From Chrysomallon squamiferum (taxonomy: Eukaryota > Mollusca > Gastropoda > Neomphalida > Peltospiridae): a DNA stretch of 64,000 bases. Numbering within the stretch: position 1 is the first letter of the stretch; each line of letters opens with the position of its first letter. The position numbers and the translations under genes are program-made. Positions 13,279 to 26,352 of the stretch are shown in pieces. The stretch covers positions 3,139,943 to 3,203,942 of the forward strand of contig CM022672.1 in NCBI GenBank assembly GCA_012295275.1, in the 5' to 3' direction. A model generated the notes under the pieces. That model saw only the letters and a program-made list of their open reading frames with translations, was not told the origin of the DNA and searched no databases.

Positions 13279-15379
13279 CAGTGTGAGAGAAAAAAAGAGA
13301 GATAGGGAATAAAGATTGAGAGAAATAAAAAATGACTGAGCAATAAAAAAAAAAAAAAAAAGAAAAAGAAAAAGATATACAAAAAGATAAAAAGGTCAAA
13401 AATATCGAGTAAGAAGAGAAGAAAAGAATAAGAAAAAAAGAAAAGGATAAGAAAACAAATGAGAGAGATACAAGAAATACAAAGACTGTGGTCATTGAAT
13501 TTTTTTTTTTTTTCAAATTGTAATTCTGAAAGCAAATTTTGAAAGAAAAGAAAAAGAATGATTAAACTGATTGCTTTAAAGAATTAAAAAAAAAAGAAAA
13601 AAGAATGTAACAAAAAACAGTGAACAAAGATACAAATGCTGACAAAACCTGTAATCAAACCAGTTTTCTTACATGTAATTATGTTTTCAAGTCTTACATT
13701 CATTTCTTTCATTTTTTTAGTTTTTTTTAATCATCACCGCTAGTGAGTATACTTGTACACTGAGGAGTAACTGTGAGCAATCATCAACACAAACTGCATA
13801 TATATTTAATCATTTCTTCTTTTTTATGGTTAAACTATATCCCCAAGCAATAACTTATTCTACATTTGGATTAAAATTTAATCTGCAAATAAATCTGAAT
13901 CAGTCAACATCTCAGTATTTCTTGAAATGTAAATTTAATTCTTATATATAAACACTTTTTTTTAAATGAAATGTATTTGAATGTAACTGTCATTAATGAA
14001 TAATCAACCTTTTTTTTCAGATTCATGAATATATTGTATAATTTTTTTTTTACTGTTCTTGTTTTGTTTATTGCTTATTGCTTACTGCTGATCGGTCTTT
14101 GACAATAATAAAGTAATACACTAAAATGAACAGTTTTCAAGAATGTATGGAAAGACTTGTGTACTTTCTTTCATCAGGGCAAAGTATATAATAATCACTG
14201 ATATACAATGGAGATATTGAAATTAGGTTTGGTGTGGGCCCTGAAATAATTCCTTCAGATTAAATTATATAAAATAATCAAAACACCTTCCCACTGGCTG
14301 AAAAACATGGTCATCTTAGGACAATGTTTTAAAGAAAACCACTAACGAGATCAGATAGGTTCTGCACTAGCAAGATCTAATGCAGTGTTACAATATACAC
14401 ATAAAAATTATAACATTGCAAGTGTATAAAGTTCAATTAATTTGCTATTGTTTTGTTGCAACCATCATAAATCTACTTCCCATGACAAACAAAAGAAAAA
14501 TCCATTACCTCCACTTAATTGTAAATAATTAACCAATCTGTCAGAATTACATAATAATGAAGTTGTTCAATTGCCAGATCTTAATCTCTCTGAACAGCTA
14601 TTTTTCCCCCCTCTAACACTACAGCAACTATCAGACACTTCATTTTCCTTTGTTAGTTCAGCAGTAACAATGAGGATTCTGTTATCTCCAGCTATCACCT
14701 AACAAAGGCAAATTAACACCCTGTTGATTTCCATTTAGCAAGCACAATCCAAAAGGATTATATACTCATTAGCCAATGAAAGGGAATGTATGGCTAGTGT
14801 CAACAGAGCAGGTGTTTTGTAACACTCCAGCTCATTGGTCAGTGTCAACAACACATTCCAGATGCATAATGAATGTTGGTTTGTTCATTGTAATTATGAA
14901 GTAAAAAGTTTTAGTTGTCTTTTTTTTGTCTTTTTGGTGTGATTTTTTCTTTTTCTGTTTTCTTCAAATTCATTTATTTCTATATAATATTTCATTTGAC
15001 TGAAATTAATTATTCAGATATTTATTTATTTATTTATTTATTTAACTTCTATATAATAAATCAGTCAAATGAAATTTGATACATTTTTAAGAATGCTTGA
15101 GCCATTATTTATATCTCTGTGTGTGTAAATTTCGATTTTCATTATTCGAACTGCAAATGCAATAAATAAATTTTATTATAACAAATATAGGTATATATAT
15201 AAATTTAAAGATTCAAAAATATCAGTAACTATAACAAAGAGTCAAATTAAAACATTAGAAAAAAATCAGTATAAACATTATTAGCCTCAACTTTGTTTTT
15301 TAACAAGCAAGCTTCTGCTTGTCTTATCTATGTCACTATTAACTATTTCTATGAAATACACAACCACAGGATTTAAAAA

Positions 15380-15650
15380 CAAATATATTGCTTCTTCTTT
15401 GTTATGTATTATAGCATCTTTGTAATTCAGTAATTTAATAGAAAATGCTTGACAACATTTAAAATTGCAACAAGTCCATGAGAACTATGGTAAATTCAGT
15501 ATTCAAAAAAATATTGATAAAATCACTAAATAAAACATTTCTACTTCTTTCATTACATACATTTAAATTATCCTTATAATTTAGTAACCAAGAAACAGCG
15601 TAATATTTTCAGCTCGCAACAGGTCTACGAGGACCGAGGTAAATCGTAAC
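15380..15650. repeat. Two diverged copies of a roughly 155-bp segment
   Basis: The segment from about 15388 (CTTCTTCTTTGTTATG ... GCAACAAGTCCATGAGAACTA) recurs from about 15540 (CTTCTTTCATTACATAC ... GCAACAGGTCTACGAGGACCG). In both, GGTAAAT follows and an AATATTGAT word is close behind. This is an old tandem duplication. Confidence 0.5.
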
Positions 15651-16569
15651 CAATATTGATCAGCATTGATTGGATAATTGAACACTCTGGTTTTAAACAT
15701 TTCTTTCCATTGATCCAATCATTCACAAAGTGCTCACAGTCTCATTTAGCTGAGCATTTCTCAATACCAACAAGCTGAACCAATACAAACTGCCATCAAT
15801 GCTGAATTCACAGTGTGTGTTTAAAAGTGATTCTGATTAATAATGATAAAAGAAGAATAAAATAAATTTAATATGGAAATATAACTGAATTGATGCATTA
15901 TGGATTTGCGGTTACAAGCAGTTGTATGTGGATTTATGCAGTGTACACAATGTTTGTTCATCGATTCTGAAATCAGAATTTGCTGTATGTGTTTAAGAAT
16001 ATTTTTTTCAATCTGTATTGATGTGCCGCATGTAAAATAATACAAATGTGCATCCACTGTTTATGTACACTGAATGACATATACACATAAATAATATAGG
16101 ATTATTAATTAACCTAATTTTTTTTTCTTTGTTTTCAAATATCAATATGTATTTCAGATTTAAAACCATGTATATATTTATAAAAAAATAAATGAAAATA
16201 AAACAACATAAAAAAAAAGTTATTTTTAAACAAAATAATATTTATCTGTTTATCAGTATTTAATAAATACAGAAACTACGGAAGTCGGATATTTAAATAA
16301 GTGTGTGTGTTCATTTGTGAGATTTGATACTGCATTAACAGTTCTGAACACTCTGGTATTTATTTCTGTATGTAACACAGCAGTGTGTGACATAATGACC
16401 TGATTACTTATGTAGGAAACAACTGGTAGTGAAATACAAGATGTAGTTGCCAGCCATTGTTTGGTATACTGCAGTAATTAAATCAGATACTGTATCTTTT
16501 TCTCAGATACATTTGTGTTTTCACTACTGCTTTTACAAGTTCGCTGATATCCATTACACTTATTATTAG

Positions 16570-16862
16570 TAGAACAGTTATATATAAATAAACTTTTTTT
16601 TTAAAGAATATTAAATATATTTAATCCAGAATATCATATCTAAAATCAAATATTCACAGTAATTTCATTTATCCATGGGTGTATTTCCACTGTTTAATTA
16701 TTAAAGTCTTGTTAACAAAACTTCATCATTAAAGCAAAGAATGGTTATTAAAAGTAGAACAAACTTTTTTTTTTTTTTTTAAAAAGAATATTAAATATAT
16801 TTAAAATAAATAATATTCAACTGTCAAAATTTAACAGTAATTTTTTCATTGTATTTCCACTG

Positions 16863-16872
<10 letters not shown>
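16570..16872. repeat. Direct duplication of about 190 bp
   Basis: Two copies share AGAATATTAAATATATTTAA, an AATATTCA word, AACAGTAATTT/CACAGTAATTT and GTATTTCCACTGTTTAATTA. The offset is about 190 bp. The second copy runs straight into a long AT tract, which may mark expansion at its end. Confidence 0.7.
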
Positions 16873-16927
<55 letters not shown>

Positions 16928-16940
16928 ATATATATATATT
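16866..16940. repeat. (AT)n microsatellite
   Basis: About 70 bp of AT with one TTT interruption at about 16912. It can form a cruciform or hairpin. Confidence 0.95.
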
Positions 16941-17159
16941 ATTTTCTTATTATCAGTAAGTAATGATGCTGTATCTGAATTTCCAATGCTGTTAAGACAT
17001 CTTTATCTTTGTGACAGTCAAGCTTTTAATGCTTTAATTGTTTATTTGGGTCAGGAGGCTTGACACTATATCTGGCTCCATATAGATAAGTGTCTGTGTG
17101 TGAGTGAGTGATAACCACATCTAAATAATACTGCTAGCACTTTGATAATACCAGATACT

Positions 17160-17400
17160 TAGCCGTGCTTTATTTTCTCTATTTTTTAAAACAGTATTTG
17201 ATAAATTCACATGGATAATTATACTTAATTTTTCTGAATTTTTTTAACAATATTTGGTAAACTTCAACAGTAAATCACACTTAATGTTTCATATTTTTTT
17301 AAATCATTACATGATAAACTCTGATAGTTAATCATTCTTAATACTCTTTATTTAAAAAAAAAAAAAAAAAAGATATTTGACAAACTCAGTTAACCACATA
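17160..17400. repeat. Decayed tandem repeat, about 4 copies of 60-65 bp
   Basis: The words TTTGATAAATTCA, TTTGGTAAACTTCAACAGTA, CATGATAAACTCTGATAG and TTTGACAAACTCAGTTAA recur at about 60-65 bp spacing. Each lies beside CTTAAT.TTTC and a T-rich stretch. Confidence 0.55.
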
Positions 17401-17709
17401 TTGTTATGTTTAACTGCATATTTCAACCATCTCCCTTTAAGAACCACTTCTGTTTGTTACTAGACTAGGCCTAAGAAATTATGTTTAACTACATATCACA
17501 TTAGTCAGTTAAGTCTGGTAAATTTCAGACAATAAACCTCCCCCTTTACATGTAACAAAACAACAAAAAATAAATTACAAATCAACACTGTATTTAAGTC
17601 AGAAGTCAAATCTGCTTAAAATTAATTCAAGGGCAAAAGCAGAAATAAACAGTGCAAAGAGGTATCTCAGTGTTAACATACTGTTTGACATAGTTCAGCA
17701 AAACCACTC

Positions 17710-17850
17710 TAAAAAGTTATGACCGAGGTTTCAGAAAAATGTACAACACTGGTATCAACTAAAATTATTACATGAGTATTACTACACTAAATGATTTACA
17801 AGTTATGACTGAATTGGCACAGAAATATACAACTTGGTATCAACTAATAT
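17710..17850. repeat. Direct duplication of about 45 bp
   Basis: AAGTTATGACCGAGGTTTC with TGTACAACACTGGTATCAAC (17716-17760) recurs at about 17801-17843 as AAGTTATGACTGAATTGGC with ATACAACTTGGTATCAAC. Confidence 0.6.
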
Positions 17851-18287
17851 TAACTAACACGTGGGAACTGGATAGATTTAAACAGGAAAGCAGAGAGTAA
17901 CGTAATGTGTTGTTTATTTAATCGGCAGACAACAGCAAATGCCAATTTCTAACATAAAAATACTACGCCTGAAATTAAAATAATTATAATGTGTAAGTTA
18001 GAGTCATGATTTTGAAGAAAAAAAATGAGAATCTGAACAACTATCAGTTCCTGGCTGTGTAATTTTCAGTAATGAATTATAAATTTTATCATAAAGACAA
18101 TCTGCTATTTATTTATTCACTTAATTACTTACTTACTCACTCACTCACTTATTTTGTAGTTTAACTTCCAACAAAACAAATGTAAAACAAAAAAAATGAT
18201 AAAAAAAAATACCTTAATAAAGTTAAGACTTCTAAATTATTTTATTTTCTTCTCTAAAACAAAAACGTAACAGATATCTAAACTGGT

Positions 18288-18326
<39 letters not shown>

Positions 18327-20449
18327 TATATACAAGAATTAATAAATAATAGACTTCCAAAATGATCAAAAATACAAAGACATTTTTTAATATAATCATA
18401 TGTTCTTACCTATTCTTTTTTTTAAACTACAACACTTCCAATATAACCATGTTATCTCTTTCTTATCTTAAAACTAAAGACTTCAACAACAACAACCCCA
18501 AAAATCCCATTTCAAACCAATCATCATATTTTTTAATAAAATCAAGATTATCCTTTCAAAACAATAAAATTAAAAAAATTAAATAAATAAATAAACAGAT
18601 TTCAAAGCTCTGTCCATGAAATCAACAGGACGCTAGCAAAATAAAGTACTGTAAGTTTATACCCCTATCCCATTAGCATGGCTTGGCCACAAAAGATAAC
18701 ATTTGGTGTGCAGAAGTTCTCTGTTGGAGGGCAACAGGTCTGGCTTCTTTAGCGTGGGAACGCATGCCAGCTGTCTGAACACAGCGCAAGCCCGCGACCC
18801 TCTTTTCAGTCGGAACATCTGCCATCCACCACGCTTCAGTGGAGACACAAGAACAGGGTGACATCCTCGTTGTCAGATTCGCTCCACTACATTCCTTCAC
18901 ATTATTCTTCTTCTTCCATTCTCTTGACCATGTTACAATTTTTTTTTTTGGTCTACTATTTCAGTTTGGGTTTTTAATGAAAATTTGAATGAATAAAAAA
19001 AAAAAAAAAAATAATAGAGATATAGGATGATTTAAAAATAATTTTTTGAAAATTGATTGTTGTAAGCTGATCTGTTACAGTTTCTTATTCAATCTCAGTA
19101 GGCTATTGTTTTTCTTTAAAAAAAAAAAATAATATTAATATTAATTTTTAATATAATTTGTATAAACTGATCTATTAAACATTGTTTGCTACTGGCATGA
19201 TAGTTTATATATATATTTGATACTTTGCAAGAAAATAATAAAGAAAGGCTGTGCTGTATTATCAAAAAAGTTCCAAAAATTCTAATAGATAAAATTAATG
19301 TTATTTTATTTTTGTTCTTTTAATTTAATTTTAACTTAGAAATAATAAATCTTCTTCATGATATATAAGTAATGAAGGATTCTGAAATTTACTCCACCAC
19401 TGTTTGACTTCCAAAGAAGAATTTTAATTTTTAGTAATAAAACATCTGTAAAGGATAGTAGGAAACAGAGAAAGTAGGAAAAACAAACTGTATATAGTCA
19501 CCACTCTATATCTTCAGCTTTAGTAACTTTAACAGTAAATAAATTGTAATTTACATAATATATATATTAAACATTTTTTTTTTTTTTTTTTTAAAGTTTA
19601 GAAATTGTTCCTGCCATTTTACTTAATTGCTTTTTCTGGGGGGAACATTTATTTGTATTATTTATGTCAGTTTTATTTATCTATTTATGTCAGTTTTATT
19701 TATCTACTTATTTTATTTTCAAATTGAAAATCAGTTGTGTTGAGCAAGCAGGTAAATTTACTTCACACTAATAGAATAAAACAGTGAACATTTACAAGTT
19801 TCAACCCCCACTGCTGTTCACCTCAAATAACATTTAGTACTGTTTGAAAGTCAAAAAAAAATAAAAGAAATTACATTCAATACTGTATAATAAATAATCT
19901 TACATAATGTACCTATCCAAGATTCAGTTAGAAACTGCAGATAACTAAATATATATGCATATATCAATGATTCAGTTACAAACTACAGTTTATTAATAAG
20001 TATATGTATGTATCTATCCTTTATTCATTAACAGATAACTAATAAGTAATAGTATCAATCTGTTCACGATTCAGTTCTAACCACAGATAACTAACAAAGC
20101 CTATTTCTAACAGAACTACACACACAAGTAGTGGGTACATGTGCGCACCTATGCATGGTAGAGCAACACATCTACCAGAATGCAGGTAACTATGTAAACC
20201 TGCATAAGAGCAGTGAGTAACCAAAACATTATCAGTGGATGACTCACATCTTTCTTCTTTTTTCTTTTCTCTCTTTGCTATCTTCCAAGTTGGGAAAACA
20301 ACAATTTTTTTTTCTTCTTCAAATTTCACTTTATTAATTGTCAGCCAAGACAAATTTCAAAATTAGATTTATTAATATTCTAGAAAATGTGTTCTGAAAC
20401 AATGAGCCACATCTGTGGGGAAAAAAAAAAAAAAAATTTCAAATGTTAC

Positions 20450-20620
20450 CATTTGTGTCATGCACAAAAGAAGTGCAGGATATGCATTCAATTCCTGCAT
20501 TGAAGATGCATGATGTAATTTTCTATTTGCGTATACTGTCAGAGCCTCCGTGAGAAGTTTTGCAAGGCAGTGTAAGATCCCCTTTGGGGATCCCCAAGGC
20601 AGGCAAAGACTTTTTTTTTC
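20450..20620. other. GC-richer segment with two hairpin-forming inverted repeats
   Basis: GATCCCCTTTGGGGATC at about 20576-20592 is a perfect 7-bp inverted repeat with a 3-base loop. GCAGGATATGCATTCAATTC ending in CTGC (about 20477-20500) is a second stem. Both lie in a chance 165-codon minus-strand ORF with no family features. It might be a remnant of a mobile element. Confidence 0.3.
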
Positions 20621-21052
20621 TCTCAAAATACTAAGAAAAAGAAGTAAGTGTGGTGTGGTAAGTGAAGTGATGGTTCTGTATGCGAATGTAAGTGTGTGTC
20701 GGGCTGAGGGTAGTAGAAAGTGACTGTTCTCAAGGAGGGGGTGTGGATGTTGCATTGTTGCTGTGGGGCCATTCTTGGCTCTTGGGCTGGACCCCCCCCT
20801 CTCATAGGCCCTGGGTGCTATGATTGTGTTTGGAAGCCTAGTAACTAGTAAATGAAAAGTGAATCTCAATTTTTATTTGTGTGTGTTTGTGCATGAATGT
20901 GCATATGTCACTATGTGTATTAGAGAATTAAATAGCCATTATTTAACTATTGTTGTGTTATTTATTCTGTAAAATGGATATATATATATAGATATATGCA
21001 TGAATACCCCCGTAATGTATGTATGTTATATGTGTAGGTGTTTATTAATATG

Positions 21053-21119
<67 letters not shown>

Positions 21120-21580
21120 GTTTGTGTGTGTGCATGCAAGATATATATTTTGTTTGTATTTAAGACTGATGATAAGTCATTTGAAAATGATGGTTAGACT
21201 TTTGCCTTCAAGAAACATTTTAACTAAACATTCCACAACACTGGGACAGGGTGAAATTCTGGGTACATCCTGAACCATATCAAATAATCACTATCCAACA
21301 CTTTATATCACATATAACACAAATAATCTACTTTGCAGCATTTGGATATGTTTTTCTGCTGGCTGAAACCTTTGTTTAAATAATGAAACACATCAAAATT
21401 AATCATTATATTTAAAATCTGAACATCAAAAAATTCATATTAAAAGAAAAAAAAAGAAAACTGTTATAAAAGATCAGTTAATTAAACTTTTTAACATTAA
21501 AAATATAATCTGTATATCTTTTGTAAAGTGCTTTCTATTCAGAGAAAAGAAATCCGCATAATTCAGTACTGGTTAATTCT

Positions 21581-21617
<37 letters not shown>

Positions 21618-21779
21618 TGTCATTAATAGTTCAATATAATATATATGAATTTTAAAACTCATAAAAATAAAAATAATAATGTAATACGAAAGTTAATCTG
21701 TTAGTGAATTTATAAAAGTTATTTCACCTAGTTACTACTAATATTTATTAAACAACATCACTATTTCTCTTCTTAAAAA

Positions 21780-22900
21780 GAAACAAAAAAACCTGGCATC
21801 CCCGATTTATTTTTAGCCAAGCGCGCTCCTGTTAATTTACCGCTATCAGTGGAAAAAACGAACAAAGAAAGTTTTGCGTGCAACAAACGCCAAGTTTCTT
21901 AAAGTCCCGTTAGAATCTACGCTTTTAAATCTCAAGTAACTGTGTCGTACAAACAATATTACACGTGCCATAACGTTTTTTAAAAAAGAAAAACATAGTT
22001 ATACAAATAACGTTTTAAACGTAAAGCGTTAAATACGAAAAGTTAATGACCCCCTCGATGGAGAGATGCCCGTAACGTATTTCTATAGGAATGTCCTCAC
22101 CTTTTACACTACACACAAGAAACAGAAAAATCGGGATTACGATCCACCGAACACCACACTGCATTTCGCACAGAAATAATAATAATCCTCGATCATCAAG
22201 TAAAGAACATGTTCAAGTTCCATTAACATTTACTCCACATGGATAACATCCGAGATTTAAAACATAATAATTCCGAGTGTTGGTCCCACAAAGTATTTCC
22301 AACTTCGGTATAGTCCTTATTCCTTCTACAAAGTTTGCTCGTGCCAAATCGCTGTGCCGCCGGTGTTATTGTATATCCGTCCGCCACTAACGGGTATTCG
22401 CTGAAATTAATATAAAACGTAAAGGAAAACAATCTGTAATGTGCGTCTACATTTCCGCATCATCTATGAGTCGGGTCTCAAGCTCTACGATCAATTCCAC
22501 GTCTGATTTAAACGCACAGAGTACGTAAAACGGAAGATAGACAGGGACCTTTATTCTTGGTAGTGACGCGGATGGATAAAGGAGCGGTGCTGCGGTTTAT
22601 TTACAGCAGTACGTCGAGGCGGCGGGCTGCGCTCATTGAACGAGGCGGTGCTATTTTTCCTACGAGTCACACTGTTGGGCACACGACTCAAGCGCGGTCG
22701 CTTGCTTCTCTATGGAGGCACGGGTTCGATGAAATGTCATTCTTTTTATTATTTTTCCTCACAAAGAACCACGTGCGACGTAAACGACACAGTAAAATCT
22801 GGGCTTGGCGTGAGCTGGGTGAATTCTGAAAAAGCATTGAAAATAATCAAAACAAATTTTAGAAAATAAATCGGCTACCTGCAAATACTCGGTGGTTTTA
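21780..22900 (-). promoter_or_regulatory. CpG-richer block at the 5' end of the EGF-like gene
   Basis: CpG dinucleotides are dense here (for example ACGTCGAGGCGGCGGGC at about 22610) while most of the window has few. The block spans the signal-peptide exon and about 700 bp upstream. It also holds AP-1-like GAGTCA and GACTCA words near 22665-22690. It most likely carries the transcription start of the minus-strand gene and a 5' leader. ORFs here (22223-22432 minus, 22557-22829 plus) have no recognizable protein features and are taken as chance openings in non-AT sequence. Confidence 0.5.
22101..22164 (-). CDS. EGF-like protein exon 1: start codon and signal peptide
   Basis: The ATG is at 22164-22162 with G at -3. 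The reading frame above it reaches a TGA after about 15 codons without another ATG, which fixes this start. The 21 residues are MQCGVRWIVIPIFLFLVCSV and a Lys. They show a short polar start with an Arg, a hydrophobic core (WIVIPIFLFLV), then CSVKG before the mature part, a classic signal peptide. The donor is GTGAGG (plus strand CCTCAC, 22095-22100). It sits in the CpG-richer block 21.8-22.9 kb, consistent with the 5' end of a gene. Confidence 0.78.
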
Positions 22901-23203
22901 TTGTAAAATGTTTCTGAATAGGTTCCAGTTTCCTCTTCTTTTTTCTTTTTTTTTAAATTTCCCTCTCGCGTCCTTCCTTCCTTTCTTATGTAATATATAC
23001 CTTTACAATCGTTAATAGCAAATTTGTCAGCTAATCGAATATAAATTAGATTCAGTGGTAATTATTATTTAGTTTGTGATGGAGTGATGTCTGAGTACGT
23101 TCATCTCAGTACATTTTGTGCGTGCGCGCGTTTGTGTGTGGAAGTATGTTTGTGTGTATGTCCGTGCTTTAATTTTGTTTTCCTCGCCTTTGTTTGTTTT
23201 GGT

Positions 23204-23241
<38 letters not shown>

Positions 23242-23966
23242 CATGTTTCCTGAATAAAGGTTTTCTTACTTGTTTATTATTTATGCTCACGCGCGGGCTG
23301 TTTTTTAATATCGTACAATTTGGCACTTTTGTGTACCCGGACGAGTGGAACACACGGCTGCGGAACATGAACGCTGTGAACTTGATAGTCATTCCTTTTT
23401 AGTCACAACAGGTGTCATGATTTGAATTTCTGCTTTACCTCTGTGTAATTATATCTTTGTCCGGTGGTCAGCGCTATTTCTTTATTTCTTAAAATGAAAC
23501 GGTAAAAGTAAAACAGAGCCATATATTGTAGTGTACCAAACAGATAAATATACATGCGTATGGATGGGATGGATGAATGGATGAATATGTGAATGTTGGA
23601 CGAGTTTAGAGAGGCAGATAGAAAGAAAGAGAGACAGATAGAGCGACAGACTGATAGATACACACACTGATAGATAAATGCATAGATATATAGAAAGATA
23701 GGTAGAAAAATAGAAATAATTTATTCCGTTTTCTTTACATAAGCTTTCTGTGAGTGCGTGCTCGTGTTTATGTGTGAAACTGCTTTTATGAATTTTTATT
23801 ATATTTCCACCATTATGCACGTCTCTTCCTAAAAGTCTGCAGTGTGCAAGAAATCATTAAGTAATTTATCCTGTTGGCACCAGCGTGCGAAGGTGTCACT
23901 TCGCTTTGATCTATTGTTCAGTGTAAACATTTCCTATTACGGCAAAGTAATACATACCTCTTTTTA

Positions 23967-23967
<1 letters not shown>

Positions 23968-24015
<48 letters not shown>

Positions 24016-24016
24016 T
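23968..24016. repeat. Long T run followed directly by a long A run
   Basis: About 30 T then about 16 A, forming a perfect self-complementary hairpin on either strand. Further T runs occur at 23207-23238 and 24177-24207. Confidence 0.9.
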
Positions 24017-24329
24017 CTTTATATATATTTTTTTTTCTGTCTTATTTTCATTTGTTACTTTTTCTTACTTTTATAAACGAAATATCTTTCTTTATCCATA
24101 TATTTTTCTGATTATTATATAACATTATCTTTTTTTTTTTAAAGTTATTATTTCATTATTCATTCCTGAATATTTTTTTTTTCTTTTTTTTTTTTTTTTT
24201 TTTTTTTCATACCTCTATATTTTTGTAATAAATGTTTAATTTTTTATTTATTTTGAAAACTGTATTTATATCTTTCATATTTATACTTTTATCTTAATTC
24301 TTTATTTGTGAATCTTTTGCATTATATAT

Positions 24330-24440
24330 ATGTATATATATATATATCTATGTATGTATGTATGTATGTATGTATGTATTTATATATGCGTATCTATGTA
24401 TGTATGTATGTATGTATGTATATGTATATGTATATGTATA
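24330..24440. repeat. (TATG)n satellite, two blocks
   Basis: Two GTAT/TATG blocks (24349-24380 and 24395-24421) separated by TTTATATATGCGTATC and followed by TATATG units. Confidence 0.9.
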
Positions 24441-24861
24441 GTAGGAAGTTGGAACCAGTTATTTCAGTTACTTACATCGCCTGCAGTTCAACGCTGACAT
24501 AAACTTGGAATTAAATTCAACAAAACGCGCCATTTTGTGAAGTGCGCATGTCTGGAAATATATTTAGAAGATATGCTTTCGTGTCCTCATATATATATAT
24601 ACATTATGCATAAATATAATAAGATCGCAGTAACATATAAAATTATTAATTGTATCTAGACTTTTTTTTTTCATTTATTATAGTTTATGCAAAATAAATT
24701 AAAATAAATTCATTTGTACATTTTTTTATGCAAAAATTTAAGTGTATACTGGGATCTCGGAAAGAGTTAAGTCAGTTTTAGTCTAAATAGACGGACCATA
24801 ACCTATGCAACCAATATACCCTTGGTTAATTATAAACAAGAACTGAGATTTAAGTTAATTC

Positions 24862-24862
<1 letters not shown>

Positions 24863-24937
<75 letters not shown>
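24863..24937. repeat. (GA)n microsatellite
   Basis: A pure GA run of about 74 bp. Confidence 0.97.
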
Positions 24938-24940
<3 letters not shown>

Positions 24941-25969
24941 ATTATATTACTTCATTTTTGCTTCAGATCTTTATATAATTTAAATAAGGATTTTATTGTT
25001 TATTGTCCCCCCCCCCAAAAAAAAAATTATATAATAATAATTTCCATTGGTTTTTAATGTCACTAAGGAAAACTAGTAAATAGAACGAAATAAACCGTTT
25101 CTTTCTTTTCTTTGAGTTTTCTAGCTCATTAGCTGAGAAGTATGGCGTATCCGCACCCGTCAATTTACAACACGGGCGAGCAAAAAGCCAACACGTCACT
25201 CTGCTTTTCTCCACAGCGTCGTGGCGATCATTCAGTTACATTCGAGAGATCGTTAACCGAAAAATTAATCGCCACTGTTATTTAAATAAAGTGATTTAGA
25301 TGCGGTTGTTCACTTACGGCGATCAGAATTTGCGTTTTAATACCTAACGTAGCATTGTTGCCTTGTTTGCCTGGAATACATAACAGTCAAAAAGATTTAG
25401 CTATTTTCGTCTTTAATTGCATTTAAATAGGAAAATGATTATTAGTGTGTTTTTTTCCCCTGAAACGCACTATTAGTATAGGCGTACGTTTTCATTCCTG
25501 GCCGAGACTGTTAGCCCACATTTAATATAAATACAAGCAACCTTTCACCTTGAAATGTACTTTGGTGGTACGAATACTGAGTAGACTAAATAACTTTCAT
25601 ATATTTTCGAATTACTTTTTTATTTTTTTTTCTTACCTGATTTCGTTATTTTTTAAATTCAGTTTAACAATTTTCATTCATTTTTTTTTTTTTTTCAATA
25701 CGTCTAGACAAAGGTTAATAATCTTGATAAATAAAGTTATTATGTTTCTTCTTTATCTTTTCTTCATTATCTTCTGCTCAAGAAGATTGTCTTTTTCTTC
25801 CTCTTTGTTTCTCAGAGTATAAAGCTGTATTCGTATAGTATATGCCAGTCAATGTATTTCACTCAGTTCATCTTGTTTAATTCATTTTTATGTTTTTCGT
25901 TCATTCTCGCCTTCTTTTATTTGATAATGTATCAGCACGTCTGCATGTTTTTCTCTCTCTATTATTTTA

Positions 25970-26049
<80 letters not shown>

Positions 26050-26098
26050 GTATATGTATGTGTTGTCTCTCCCTCTGCATGTGTGTGTGTGTGTGTGT
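25970..26098. repeat. (CT)n followed by (TG)n
   Basis: A pure CT run 25972-26045, then a TG run at about 26080-26099 and a short AAT run. Confidence 0.96.
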
Positions 26099-26319
26099 GA
26101 AATAATAATAATAATTCAGCGGACACAACATTTAACTTAAGTGATTATCTATCTCTGTAATATGTTTCACAGATAAGCCATTCACAGCCTTTTCCGTTGT
26201 TGTCCGTTCTAGCCAAAATCCTTCGAGTGGATATTTCAAGTGTCTGTCTCTACATTTTTCCTGTTAACTTGATACAGAATTCCAACATGCTTACAAGAAG
26301 AAGAAACACAACGACACAA

Positions 26320-26350
<31 letters not shown>

Positions 26351-26352
26351 AT
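26320..26352. repeat. (AATA)n satellite
   Basis: About eight AATA units. Confidence 0.9.

Larger units (their letters stand above)
12508..22100 (-). other. Intron 1 of the EGF-like gene
   Basis: The 9593-bp AT-rich intron between signal-peptide and EGF exons. It holds poly-A/T runs, an AG tract at 13232-13275, an AT tract at 16869-16940, an AAT tract at 18291-18323, a TG tract at 21056-21130, and several decayed duplications listed separately. GC-richer islands near 14580-14900 (two CCAAT-type words, ATTAGCCAATG and CATTGGTC), 18640-18910 and 20450-20860 have no credible protein. I see no further exon. Confidence 0.7.
12429..22164 (-). other. Secreted EGF-like protein gene, first two coding exons
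   Basis: Two minus-strand exons join in phase to encode a signal peptide followed directly by the start of an EGF-like domain. The joined codon is G|GA (Gly22). Intron 1 is 9593 bp and phase 1, the typical phase before extracellular EGF modules. The exons encode MQCGVRWIVIPIFLFLVCSV then KGFPSCHPNPCQHGAACISE and NPQNSYC. The next codon begins AA (Lys or Asn). The half domain is Cys-x4-Cys-x5-Cys-x9-Cys; cysteines 5 and 6 must lie in a further exon, which I could not find in positions 1-12422. The product would enter the secretory pathway. I cannot name the family: many secreted and membrane proteins begin this way. Confidence 0.8.

Noticed and set aside
13038-13535. 165-codon minus-strand ORF rich in Leu/Phe/Ser
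   Set aside because: It is the complement of an A/G-rich low-complexity stretch; apparent membrane character is a composition effect.
20372-20869. 165-codon minus-strand ORF
   Set aside because: Crosses poly-A and low-complexity sequence, has no domain or splice context, and no recognizable family.
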